64,000 nt of DNA from Beauveria sp. NWAFU-1. Taxonomy: Eukaryota > Ascomycota > Sordariomycetes > Hypocreales > Cordycipitaceae. Position numbers and translations under genes: made by a program. Position 1 is the first letter of the stretch; each line of letters begins with the position of its first letter. The stretch is from positions 3,127,896 to 3,191,895 of the forward strand of contig JANBXD010000004.1 in the NCBI GenBank assembly GCA_024472245.1. Reading direction: 5' to 3'. Of this stretch, positions 45,289 to 56,700 are shown one piece after another. The notes under the pieces are model-generated. The model was given only the letters and a program-made list of their open reading frames with translations, was not told the DNA's origin and searched no databases.

Positions 45289-48200
45289 TCATTCGCGCTG
45301 TTTCAACGATGCGCGGAGGCTAATGTTCTCCCTCTTGAGCCGGCCATTCTCCCTTCTCAGCTTGGCTGCCTCTTCCGAATGCTCCTTGAGCCTGGTCAGA
45401 AGCTCTTCCTTGTCCTCCTTGCCTTTGCTCCGAAGCGCCCTGACAATCTTGCCGAGCTCGTCGTTGAATTTCTCATAAATCAGCTCGTTTTCCGCCGAGA
45501 CCTCCTTGTGAAGCTGGTCAATGGAGCGCATCTTGCTTTCAGTAGCTTTCAGAGTCGTGTCCGTTTCTTCTTGCAAAGAGGCGTACTTGTCTTGCAAATC
45601 CTGAATGGTTTTGCTTAGCTTGTCGCTCAAGGCTTGCAACGCCGGCGCGTCAGACGGCTTTTTGCTGGCAGAAACGTCGCCGTGAGTAGCCTGATCCATG
45701 GCCTTTTGCATCTCGGCTTGCAGTGCGGCACCGGCTTCAACCACGGCGGTCTTGCCGGTTTGCACACGATCTCGAAGCCGTTGCGGCGATTGCAGCCTCA
45801 GTCGTCCCGGCGATCGGGTAAGTCCACCAACATGCCTGTAACCAGAAGCTGCTGTGGACGGGCCAAGCTGAATCGGTTTCAGCATGGGAATGTTTGTTAC
45901 GGACAGCGCCTTGGCGTGTCTGACAAAGGGCCTGGAACGTGATGGCACCTTGCTGGGCACACTGGCGCCATCTAGAGTCGTCAGGCTCCCAGTGGTTTCC
46001 ATGTTTTCCTTCTGCTGCGAACCACCGCTAATGTCTCGTTGCAGTCCTTGCCCAGCTGTGGTGTTGACCTTCCCTGAAGTTTGTTTCGAAAGCTGCAGGG
46101 GCTGGACAGCCTCTTCCTCGTCTTCGAGTGTTGTAGCCTCCAGCAAGCTCTTCAAATCAGATAGAGAGCTTCGGCGCTTGTGCTTGTACCTCAGCGATGC
46201 GCCTTCATTTCTAGGCTCACCAATGGTGCTCAATGGATACTCTGCTCTGTGTGAACTCGTCGGTCTGCTCGGAGCATCAAATGCACCAGCAACAGTTGGC
46301 CGCTCCCGGGCACTATTTCCACGCTGTAGAAGCCTGGGCAAGGAGCTATCATCGCCCATCAAACCTTGCTTCATCGTTCGTCGAGAGAAGCTGGAGGGCT
46401 CGCCGGTTGCCGGGTTGCGATGCTTGCTTAGACTTCTCCAAACAGATGGCCGTTCCGATCTGTCAGTGTTTTGTCGCATCAGCATGTCCAGTCCAAACTT
46501 TTTTCGCATGGATGAAGTATTCGACGCAAGAGATCCTGTCATCGATACTTCTTTGCGTAGTGTGGCGGAGCGGATTGACCCTATTGTGGAAGCCTCATAC
46601 GAAAAGCTTTGATTCGGGCTCGAGCTACCAAAGATTCGATCACATTCTTCCACAAGCCGGTCCAAAAGGTTGATATAGTAAGGCGCAGTTCCATCCATGA
46701 CGAGAAGTTCGGCAAAGGCTATCGTCAAGGCGCCTCGGTCACCGTCATCGTGGCACCCGTCCAAAAGGTCCGCTAATAGCTTTACGAGTGAAGCAAACGC
46801 GCGACGATTCTGGGGCGCCATGTCAGAGAACAAGAAGCGGACAAAGTCTGCAAAGTCGCCGAGTGCCCTTCGGTTAGCACGATCCTGTAGGGTGTCCATG
46901 GACTGCTTGGAAATGACTGCGCCCATTTGCTCGGACCATGCTATGCGCAAGAAGTTTTCAAAAGCAACAAAAATGACTTCTGTGCTCACGTCATTTGGCA
47001 AATCCCAGTCATGGGGATTTCCAATGAGGCGGTTGTAGACATCGTTGACCAGCACTTCGTCCACTGAAGATCGGTTCAGCATCGTTCTACCGTTGATCGC
47101 CCCTTTCCGTTCCTGCAGTGCGGCTACATATGCTGTAAAGGTCTCTTCGAGTCGTATTATAGGATTGTCTGGCGGCGTATCTTCGATAAAGGAACGCTCG
47201 CCACGAATCGATCCTAATATTGAGTGAGAACTGTTGCTGCGGTGAAGCGAGGGTAGACGCGCAACGGTAGCAGTCGATATAATCGGCTCTGGAGCTGCTG
47301 TACTATTGCTGTTGGCAGAATTGCTGTTGGTGGTTCCGCCCCAGAGAGTCGACAGTAGCTTCACCGGTGATGCATTCAAGAGAAAAGATCGGGTCTTGTC
47401 CGCGCGGGGCACAGGCGTCGTCTGCGCAGAGAAACTCAAGTTACGCAGTATGTTGCTGTTGTAGGAAACAATGGCGGCTGTGAGATCCATATTCGCAACG
47501 TTGAATTGACTATTGAGCAATTGGATTACTGTTATCATGTTAGCAAATTGTGTCATGGACGGCGACAGCAGCCACCTACTTCTTCGCGACATTGTAGGAA
47601 TGAAGTCTTCCAGGACAATATCGTCTTGGTATTGCTTGCCGTTGAGGCCGGCAGTAATCATCGATATTCGCCTCAGGTCGTTGGCAGCGACTGTAATGAC
47701 AATCTCGACACCGTAGTGCCCGACTGGCGCTCCCTTTGTCCCCCTCTCATGATCGACAACAACGCGCACAATGGCAGGCTCACGACGGCCCTCGATGAGC
47801 TGGTCCGCGCCCTCTTGAAAAACGGCCGCGTATAGCCCCAGGCTGCTATCAGGCATGCGGATAGAGCGAAGTGTCCAGCGTGGGTCTTCCCTTTCGGATT
47901 CTGAAAAGCGCCCTTCGATTCTAGCTCTGATCACATCCTCTCCCCACCGTGACGCCTTGCCTTCATACAACTCTTGCAGCAGGAAGCATCTTGCCGCTGG
48001 CGTTGAACTAACGTCGTGCTCGCCGGTGTGTGCACCCTTAATGCTCTGTGTCGACGTCATCCATGCGAGACTGCCATTAGCAGACTCGGTGAAGCGCACG
48101 CTGGCAAGGTCATGCCAGCCAGTAAAGGCAAACTCGTATGCTGCGGAGCCGCCTGCGGCATTCGTCATAGAAATGAGCATTTCTGCAGCGGACGGTTTGC

Positions 48201-49806
48201 CAATTTCCCTAAGCAAGTCTCTGCCTGTGAGGCGGCCAGTCTTTTTCAGGATGACGACGCAATCCGCAAACAGTAGCAGAATACCTCTGTTGTCGCTTTC
48301 GGTAAGAGAGACTCCAAATGGAGGAGAGAGCTCGAAAAAATCAGCAGCTCCAATTAGACGACCCTTGGGCTCAAGATCTGCCGGCCAAGCCTGAATAATA
48401 TTCCGAAGCTGGCTGGCAAGCTGAGGCTTGGTCGTTTCAATCGCATCCATTGAGCATATATTCGTAATAATGTCTCGAGCTTTCAGCATTGACTGCAGTG
48501 CGGGATGCGTGATTGGTAGCGAAGCAACTATTTGGTCAATCAACAAGCTATAGCGAGGTAGACGCTGAACAGGCTCAATCAATGCGGATTTCGTCGCTTG
48601 ATCACCTCGTTGGGGTGTCGCCTGGGGGTCCAAGAAGCCCTCCATTGAAGTTGGAAAATGCTGGCTGGCTTTGATATAATCTCTGTAGCAGTCTGAAAAT
48701 TTCGGAAACCACTCGAGGAAGGCCTTTGCCATGGCAAGGGCACCGATTGGATCTTTGGGACGTGCCATGCCGGCCTGGCGAGGACTGAGAAGGTGCGCAC
48801 TATTGCCCTCCATGTCTACCAATGCCTCTTCTTCTGTCTCGTCCATGACGTTTTGCAATTCTGTCAAGAATGCCGAGTTGAGTTTGAGAATCTCATCGGC
48901 CGACGCTGGAAACAACCGCGCGAGCTCAACTTCAGCAGCAGTGAGGCTCTGTCCCTCTCTCTTTTGGACACCATCGCGAAACTTGTCGACGACAGTGTGG
49001 GCTAGCTCGTTGAGCTTCAAGACGTAGCGTTCCTCGGTGTCGACAAGCTCGGCGAGCTTCATGCGCAGCTCAATCTTTTGCTCCACGGTAAAGGTCTTGC
49101 TCTTGTTTATCGACGTCGGCTTGGAAGGCGCGCGGCGCAGTCGACTCGTCGGGATAAAGACGGGCTCGCCAAACAGCTTTACCAGTGGAGTATAGCCGCC
49201 ATACTGTCGCAGCGTCGGGTCGAGAATGTCGTCTTCGTCTTCGGGTACGTCTTCGAGGTCTTCTTCCTGGAGCGGCACAATGGAGCCCGGGGGCAGGACA
49301 AGGTCAATGTCGAGGTTGCTCACGTGCTGCGGCTGGAGCGCATCCTGAATCGCCGACACGACGCCGGCCGTGTTATCGCTCGGGACCATGTCCGCCACAA
49401 CGTTGGCGGCGTGCTGGTCGCCAAAGAGCGGCACGTCGCGGCCGGGCTGCCTGGACTTGGTGGGGTACGCATTCTTGAAATGGGCGCGAACGGCGTCGGG
49501 CAGCTCGCAGAAGTAGCGGAAGAGGCCAAAGGCGAGGGCGCGGTAGACGTCGTCACCCTGGAACTCGCGCGGCAGGCGGGCGACGACGCTGTAAAAGGGC
49601 GAGTTGGGGGAGATTGTGAGGCGCGGGTAGCTGCGCAGGCCGGCGGGCGAGAAGACGTGGATCTGGACGCGCGAGCTGTTGTGGGTGGCCGTCGTCGAGG
49701 CGCCGTAGAGGACGACGATGGGAAGGTGGCCGAGAAGAGGATCCGAGGCGTGGTATGCGACTAGCTGCTCCGGCGCGAGCACAATGTCGTCGGTGACTCG
49801 AACCAT
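45289..49806 (-). CDS. BUD3: Bud3-type Rho guanine nucleotide exchange factor
   Basis: The frame encodes 1505 residues from the ATG at 49806; the open frame reaches 49968 but without an earlier ATG. The N-terminal 220 residues (MVRVTDDIVLAPEQLVAYH and following) match the Bud3 N-terminal region. A Dbl-homology domain covers about residues 245-455, with LVDTEERYVLKLNELA at its start and LIEPVQRLPRYSLLIDQI as the conserved helix. A PH-like region follows. The middle is Ser-rich and probably disordered. A long coiled coil occupies the last 120 or so residues. In Neurospora, BUD-3 is the exchange factor for RHO-4 in septum formation; that role is inferred here. A probable 51-nt intron (47529-47579) lies inside the frame; its removal would give 1488 residues. 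A G13 tract lies in the leader. Confidence 0.8.
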   Translation of the reverse strand: MVRVTDDIVLAPEQLVAYHASDPLLGHLPIVVLYGASTTATHNSSRVQIHVFSPAGLRSYPRLTISPNSPFYSVVARLPREFQGDDVYRALAFGLFRYFCELPDAVRAHFKNAYPTKSRQPGRDVPLFGDQHAANVVADMVPSDNTAGVVSAIQDALQPQHVSNLDIDLVLPPGSIVPLQEEDLEDVPEDEDDILDPTLRQYGGYTPLVKLFGEPVFIPTSRLRRAPSKPTSINKSKTFTVEQKIELRMKLAELVDTEERYVLKLNELAHTVVDKFRDGVQKREGQSLTAAEVELARLFPASADEILKLNSAFLTELQNVMDETEEEALVDMEGNSAHLLSPRQAGMARPKDPIGALAMAKAFLEWFPKFSDCYRDYIKASQHFPTSMEGFLDPQATPQRGDQATKSALIEPVQRLPRYSLLIDQIVASLPITHPALQSMLKARDIITNICSMDAIETTKPQLASQLRNIIQAWPADLEPKGRLIGAADFFELSPPFGVSLTESDNRGILLLFADCVVILKKTGRLTGRDLLREIGKPSAAEMLISMTNAAGGSAAYEFAFTGWHDLASVRFTESANGSLAWMTSTQSIKGAHTGEHDVSSTPAARCFLLQELYEGKASRWGEDVIRARIEGRFSESEREDPRWTLRSIRMPDSSLGLYAAVFQEGADQLIEGRREPAIVRVVVDHERGTKGAPVGHYGVEIVITVAANDLRRISMITAGLNGKQYQDDIVLEDFIPTMSRRSRWLLSPSMTQFANMITVIQLLNSQFNVANMDLTAAIVSYNSNILRNLSFSAQTTPVPRADKTRSFLLNASPVKLLSTLWGGTTNSNSANSNSTAAPEPIISTATVARLPSLHRSNSSHSILGSIRGERSFIEDTPPDNPIIRLEETFTAYVAALQERKGAINGRTMLNRSSVDEVLVNDVYNRLIGNPHDWDLPNDVSTEVIFVAFENFLRIAWSEQMGAVISKQSMDTLQDRANRRALGDFADFVRFLFSDMAPQNRRAFASLVKLLADLLDGCHDDGDRGALTIAFAELLVMDGTAPYYINLLDRLVEECDRIFGSSSPNQSFSYEASTIGSIRSATLRKEVSMTGSLASNTSSMRKKFGLDMLMRQNTDRSERPSVWRSLSKHRNPATGEPSSFSRRTMKQGLMGDDSSLPRLLQRGNSARERPTVAGAFDAPSRPTSSHRAEYPLSTIGEPRNEGASLRYKHKRRSSLSDLKSLLEATTLEDEEEAVQPLQLSKQTSGKVNTTAGQGLQRDISGGSQQKENMETTGSLTTLDGASVPSKVPSRSRPFVRHAKALSVTNIPMLKPIQLGPSTAASGYRHVGGLTRSPGRLRLQSPQRLRDRVQTGKTAVVEAGAALQAEMQKAMDQATHGDVSASKKPSDAPALQALSDKLSKTIQDLQDKYASLQEETDTTLKATESKMRSIDQLHKEVSAENELIYEKFNDELGKIVRALRSKGKEDKEELLTRLKEHSEEAAKLRRENGRLKRENISLRASLKQRE
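47529..47579 (-). other. Probable in-frame intron in BUD3
   Basis: On the minus strand the segment begins GTAGGT, has GCTAAC 11 nt before its end and ends AACAG. It is 51 nt long, a multiple of three, with no stop codon, so the frame remains open with or without splicing. Splicing would join MSRR to IIQLLNSQFNVANMDL. Confidence 0.6.
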
Positions 49807-50799
49807 GACGGCGGTGGTGGTGGCGGCGACAAGCGGGCGTCGGGCGGCGGGCGGGAGGGCGGTCAACGGTCGTGGACCATAGCCGTGGCGGTGTTCTGGA
49901 TGGAATGCGCGCTCAATAAAAATATCGATATCTGGATCAAGAAAACGGGGGGATCGAAAAAATAACAATCAAAAGATATTATCCAGGTCCTGGGGGGGGG
50001 GGGGATGGTCTCAGGTAAACTGGGAAGCGGAGCGCAAATGCCAACACAGTGCCCGTTTTGTTTGCCCTTGGCTTCAACGGCCACCAAGAGCCTGAAATCG
50101 GGCCAAAATGGGGGCCACAAAATTCGAGAGGCTTCCAAACGGGTTTTGGACCTATTAGGCGGTCGCCAGCTTTGAATTTCTCAAGCTCGACGATACTTTG
50201 TCCTACCTTGAAGAGTCGGTTTAATCCAAGCCTTTAAACGCGGTGTGGCCCATGTGGGACGCGTCTCAGCCCGTGATGCTGTGTTGCTTTATTTAGATCA
50301 CTCGCGTACCAGTGTAAACAAAATGGGTACTTGTCCGCCCTGCAAGATTTCGCTGTGGTGGGGTGTACCTTGGCGACGCGGGGCACTTCAACCACGCAGT
50401 AATGTATTTTACGCATAATTAAAGAGTATAATTGATGATAATTATCCAAAGTAATATGCCTCCTTATTCTCACATGAATGAATATATCTGCACACATTAA
50501 TAATTCACAAAGAGGGAAAAGAAGAAAACATCACGTGCCGAGGCTGCCCTCTCCAAATCATCTCGCAATAATCCAAACACAGTGGTATCTTATGATCTAA
50601 CAGGCTGTCAAAATGATCAAAACTCCAAAAGAAATACCCAAACTCCGAGTCATGATCCCAAGTTTCCAAGACATGTCTATCCAAATGACACAAGCCATCC
50701 CATTTTTTGACGCCAAAACAATGCATGCTCATCATCTCATCAACAGGGAGAAAAATATACACACAAACTTCACAGAGACATCAGTGCTTCGATCAATCC
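49807..50799. other. BUD3 promoter and 3' region of the AT-hook gene
   Basis: Both flanking genes are on the minus strand. A G13 tract at 49992-50004 lies about 190 bp before the BUD3 start. The part at 50400-50800 is AT-rich and likely holds the 3' UTR of the upstream gene. No other gene is visible. Confidence 0.55.
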
Positions 50800-53700
50800 T
50801 CAAAGTTGATGCCTTTTTCCCTCCGTCGACGCTATTCGCTTTCGCTTATCTTCTCCCAAGATAACCGATGCGAGGCGTTTCACCAGCTCCTCCTCGTTCC
50901 AGCCGCCAACGTATACCGAAAAGGCATCCACGCAGTCCAGGTGCCAACGCTCGAGCTTCATAGACTCGCCCTTGCTGTTGACAAACATGCCAATGTACTT
51001 GTCCGCGCGGCTTTTACCCAGATTGGGGAACTCTCCCTTGCGACGGGCTCGAACAATGGCCTGCAGAAGTAGCCAGTGCTGGTCCGACCAAGCCGTCTGC
51101 GACAATACCATCTGCGAGAATGCTGCCCCTGGCTCACTCTCCTCCAGTGGCGGCGCATCCGTCATGGAGACATCTGACGAGCCCTGGCTCCTCTGGTCGT
51201 TACCGCCGCCCTCGTTCACCTGTCCGTGCAGTAACGGCGGCTGGCGATCCATGGAGCAGTCGTCGAATAGCAGCTCGGGCAGCATTCCCTGCACCACGCG
51301 ACGCTTGTATCGCGCCAGTTCCTGCTCGTGCGGCGACATCACGCTGCTCGTGAATTCCACCACCCGGCCTGGCGTGTGCGGCTTCAGGGGGTTGCGCAGA
51401 TTCGACTTTGTCGGCTGCGCATCCTTTGGCGGCAGCGGTTTCATGAACGGCATAATGACATCGTCACTGGCGTTGCTGTCCACGCTGTTGCAGCCCCATC
51501 GCGGATACCGCTGCCATTTGACAATGTCATCATCTGACATGCCCGATCTGGGGCCCCGGGGTTCTGCGAAAAGCCCCGATAACACCGAAGACCCCTTTGC
51601 CGCCGAGGAGGGCCCTGCAGCCGCCTGGCTCGTCCCTTGCGACCATGGTGCTGGATTTAGCTTTGGCGGCACCACTGCTGGAACATGACGCTCCTCCGAA
51701 CTCCTGGTCAGCTCTGAGCGCTGCGGAATAGGTGGATTCTCCTGCGTCTTCGCTTCATCCGCATTTCGAGACTTCGTTGCCTCTCCTAACGGGGTTACGA
51801 AACGGCGCAAGGACCAAGGCCGCGGCGTGCTTGTTGAAGGAAGCACGGGCTGCGCAAGCGACGTGTTCGGGTTCGCTTTTCCTATCTTGCCGAACAGATT
51901 AGGACGGCCTTGACCAATCAAAGTCGGGCGAAGGTTCCGGCCAATAATGTTCGGGCCAGAGCTCTGAGGAAGCGGTTTTGGGCGAGAGTTACGAGCAAGT
52001 ATGTTTGCACGAGAGCTCTTGCCAAACGAGCCCCGGCCAAGTGTCTGATCCCACCAAGTTGCAGGAGTGCGCGTAGACGTCACAGAAGATTCTGAGTGCT
52101 GCGTCGCCGGCGTTGGGTCCTGCTCACCCACGTTCAAACTACTGTCGGAGACGGGGGCGTTCTGTATCGCCGGCGCCTGGGGAAACAGGCGGCCTGCTGG
52201 CACCACTGGAGGCGCAGGACCGGGGACGAGAGCAGGAGAAGGAATGGGAGCTGCCTCAGCGCGTTTGGTCTTCCCTGGAAAGAATCTGTCCCTCAACATG
52301 CCTGGAATGGCAATCGGTGAGGAGAAGAATGTCGACAGATCAAATCTGCTGGCCTTTGCAGCAGACTCGGTGAGGTTCTGTGCCTCTTCCGCTGCCCGCT
52401 GTCGCCCGAGGAGTGAGTACTCCTCTGCGTCTTCCTCTAGGCGCGAGGGCTCCTCCTGACGCGCCGGCTCCTCCTGACGCGCCGGCTCCTCCTGACGTGC
52501 GGGCTTCTTCCACCGCGCTGGCATTTCCGTGCGCACATAACCCAGCTCGCGCGCACGCCGAACTCGGCGCGACGCCGTATCGCGACGCGAAGACCCGTCC
52601 CGACGCCGTGGTGAGCCAGGCTCGTCAGTCGTAGGCTGTGCAAGCCCCGCCCGCGGCGTGTTGGCAGCCGGTGCCTCGCCATTTCGCATCCACGATGTCG
52701 ACGCCTCTCTGAGCGGCGGAAAGGACTCCTTGGCAACCCTGTTCCTCTTTCGCACTTTTCCACCAGAAGACGAATGCTTCCGCCGTTTTGGTGATTCTCT
52801 TTGCGCTTCCGCCTCCCACATGTCCGTGTCGTTGGCTCTAGGTGGCGGGAGCGGCGGTAACTCCGGCTCAGACATGACTTCCTCGTCAGGCCTAGCTGGT
52901 GGCTGCCATTCTCCTTCCGATTCCAATTGTGCTTGCTCTGGCGCTGGCTCACTAGACACAGACGCAGGCAGCACAGAGAAACGTGCGGTAGAGTTGGTCG
53001 CCGCGGGCCGCGAAGACATCGCATTCCTGACAACATCCTGAAGCGTGTTGTCGCCGCGCAAGTCCGGGCTAATCGAGCCTTCGTTGATGATCCAACTCAG
53101 ATTGACGTCACTAGACGGTGACGGCGGCAGCGAGTTCGTGCCAGAGACGCGGTCAACTGTCGATTCTTCAGCCTGCGGCGCCGCATCTAAAGACGGGCCC
53201 GCTGAGGGCAAAGGTTCGACACTGTGAGCTCGCTCTCGGGGAGGAGACTGTCGCTGCGGCGGCACAGCTGCCTGTAGCGAATCCGCAAAGGCCACTGCAA
53301 TGTCAAGGCCCTTGGTGCGCCTGCTACGGCGATCGACACTGTCTGTTCGCTCTTGAGGAGGAGACTGTTGCTGCGGCGGCACAGCTGGCCGTAGCGAATC
53401 CACGAAGGCCACTGCGATGTCAAGGCCCTTGGTGCGTCTGCGAGGGGGAGAATCTGGCAGCGAGTTCGTCCCGAAGACACGGTCCACTATCGACTCTTCA
53501 GCCTGCAGCGCCGCATCTAAAGACGGGCTCGCTGAGGGCAAAGGTTCGACACTGCGCGTGCGCTCTCGAGGAGGGGGCTGCCTCTGCGACGGCACAACTG
53601 GCGGCAGCGAATCCACGAAGGCCACTGCAAGTTCAAGGCCCCTGGTGCTCCTGCGAGGAAGAGAGTCTGGCAGCGAGTTCGTCCCGGAGACGCGTTCAAG

Positions 53701-56700
53701 TGCCGATTCTTCAGCCTGTGGCGCCGCATCCAAAGATGGGCTCGCTGACGGCAAAGGTTCGATACTGTGAGTACGCTCTCGGGGAGGGGACTGTCTCTGC
53801 GACGGCACAACTGGCGGTAGCGAATCCACCATGGCCACTGCAAGTTCAAAGACCCTGGTGCTCCTGCTAGGGAGAGACTCTGGTGGTGGCGAGGCTGAAG
53901 CTGGAACCGAAGGTAAAGCCTCAGTCGGTTGCGGGACACGCAGTGGCGGGAGCAGTCCATCGGTAGTCGGCTTCTTGATGCCCCTCGCAATCCTGCTCCA
54001 AGTAGTCGGAGAGTGCATGAAAAGAGAGGACTCTCGGCGCGGGCTCAGCTGCGGCGCTTTCGGAGCGACGACTGAGGGCTTGTCGCTCTTCGTTGACTCC
54101 CGAGGTGGCGAAGGATGCTCATTTGAGCGAGACGACTCACCGATGCTTTCAAAAGTGAGCACGCGCATTGCCGGGCTCTTGCTGGCACGCGTGCTCGGGC
54201 TTTTGCTGGGCAGGCCGCTTGGCTCCTGCTCCTTTGAGCCAGATCGAGGCTCCTTGCTGCCAGAGCTTCTAAACGGACTGCCTAGCTGACGCTCCCGAGC
54301 TTCCGGGGAGGGCGGATCCGACGTGACACTCTGCAGAGCACGACCAATTCTGACAATGGGGGACAGCGCCGGGCGAACATGCCCTGCCGGCACAGACTCT
54401 TGGGCCACAGACTGTGGCTGCTGAGTCGGAGATGGAATCTGTTGGCGGGGCGTTTCTTCCAGCGACGAGCCGCTGACCTGAGCAGCAGACCCTGCCTGTT
54501 GGGCCGCCCAATACCGCTGCGACCATGGCGTTGACGAGGGCCCGGCCAAGTGGCTCGCTTCGACCGGAGAGCCAAAGAACGAGTGCATTCGAGGCTCCTG
54601 ATGCACAGGGACGGGGGCTTCCTGAATAGGAGCATCCTGCGGGGAGCTGTCGGGTGTTGGCAGTCGAGTTGCTTCAGGCTGCGCCTCGCTGGCATTGGAG
54701 GGGAAGGGAAGCTCTTCGGCTACCTCTTCTACCAACTCCTCTGCAGCTTGCTCGCCAGTGCTGTTCTCTTCGCCTTCGTCCGACATCTCTGCGTCATCTC
54801 TGCGCTCTGCTTGCTGTGCTTCGCCAGCGTCCACATCAGGCAGTTCAGAGTCCGTCTGTGCCGCTTGCGCTGCCTCTTGCTCGTGCTCAAAGCTCGCTTC
54901 CTCGGGCTCGTGTGCCATCTCGGCATCTTCAGCAATCTCTGTCGCGGTCATGTTCTGCTCTTGACTGGCTACGAGCTCATCCATGATCTCATCTATTTGC
55001 TCATCATTGAGCTCTTCCCAACTCATTTCTCGCCCGTTCCTCGGCGCGAATCTCGCAAGAACCTCCTCGGGAATCTCCGAAAAGGAATCTTCGTACATCA
55101 TGGCATCCTCCATGATCTCTTGCGCTTCGGCGCTATCTGATGACGCAGGTCTCTCTGTTCGCTCAGGAGAGCCTGCTGCACGTGGACTCTTACGTGGAGA
55201 CCTCGAGCCTTCCCCGAGATACCGCTTGGCAACACGGTAGCGGAGCGGTGACGAGTTCGCCGGCTTTCGGGGAGACGGCAACAATCGCGTGTTGCGAGAC
55301 ATGGCCGGAGACGGGCGGACGGACGGCTGTCTGAAAGACGTCACTTCGGGCTCCGGCTCCGGTTCTACTGTCACCATTTGCGTAGCAGCTGCTTCGACGT
55401 CAGCGCTGACCTCTTTCTCAACTTGTCGTTCAAGCTGAGAAAACCCCTCTTCCACGATCGTCTCCAGCATATATCTGTCGTATGCAGGAGCACCAGGTGC
55501 AGGTTCCGATTCATGCTCGGCTGCGGGCTCCACGACCTCCGGTCGCAACGTGTCTGACTGACCGTCAAGATCAGATTCAGATGGTACGTTGGTAACCAGC
55601 GGCTCGAGCGCAGCAGCCACCTCTTCAGCCGGTTCGTTTTCAGACTCGCGGCTGCCCAGTGAAACTGGGTCATCAGGCTTATCGGAATCCACAGCCACGG
55701 GTTGCGACACTTCTGGCTGAGCTTCAAGCTCAGATCCAGATTGCAAGTCGGCAACTACTGGCTGGGGTGTAGCAGAATCATCTCGTGCCGTTTCGTTTTC
55801 AGATTCACGGCCACTCAATGTATCTGCGTCATCATCTGCATCGTCCTCGCCCTCGTCTTCTCGGTCAGCAACTTCGCCCTGGCGAAGATACTCTAGCGTA
55901 TTGTTAATGATGAGATTCGTGTCATCACCAATCTCGCTATACTGAGATGGAGGGGGTGCAACGCCCTGTGTGCTTGCTTGGAGTGAAGGGATCGAATTCA
56001 TGAGGATCATGCTGAAGTCCTCGCCCTGTGCGATGGTGTCATTTCTCATAGTCATCGTAGGCTCTGCCAGTGGCTCATCATCAGCAGATGAGACGTCACT
56101 GGCGGCTGGCGCAAGATAGCCATAGTCGTCTTCTGGCACTGACGCCTGTCGCTCTTCCTGTCGCTCTTCCTGGCGCTCTTCCTGGCGCTCTTCCTGGCGC
56201 TCTTCCTGGCGCTCTTCATTTTGCGCTTCTAATGTCTCGACTGGCTGTACAGAAGCTCTAGGAGTTGTTTCGCGTGACATTGTTGCCAGCCAGAGATCCG
56301 ACTCTGGCTCCGCTTGCGCCGGCGGTGTTGGCATGCCACGCTCTCCATCTATTGTTGCCGTAGTCGTAATATCCCGTTGCAGGTCATCTTCGCTTAGAGG
56401 CACCTGCATCGTTACCGCCGGATCGTCGGCAGGATCAGTGCGTCCAGCAAAACGACCCGACACTACGGGTTGTCGCCGTGTACGCACGCTGCGCTTCGCC
56501 GGGCTGCCTCCGCGTGCTGAACCTGTGCCCAGCTCGCTGGACGGCTCAGCAGCCCGTGTTCTGGGCGAGCGTGCGCGGCGTTTCGGCGTGGGTGACCTCT
56601 GCGTGAGGTCATCCGCCATCGAGTCAGACTCTGAACTGTCTGGTCTCGTGTCTGGCTGGCGGGGTGTTGTTCGAGGCGGCGGAGAATGCTCTCGTCGCCG

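Noticed and set aside
49078..49764. Plus-strand open frame of 228 codons
   Set aside because: It is the antisense shadow of the Bud3 N-terminal coding region.
49807..49968. Upstream extension of Bud3 by 54 codons
   Set aside because: The frame is open but contains no ATG; the ATG at 49806 starts the conserved MVRVTDD segment.
53118..53870. Plus-strand open frame of 250 codons over the coding repeats
   Set aside because: It mirrors the repeats of the minus-strand AT-hook-family gene and has no independent support.
56146..56217. Regular short repeats that might suggest a CRISPR array
   Set aside because: Units are 12 bp with no spacers and encode EERQ in frame inside a eukaryotic gene.
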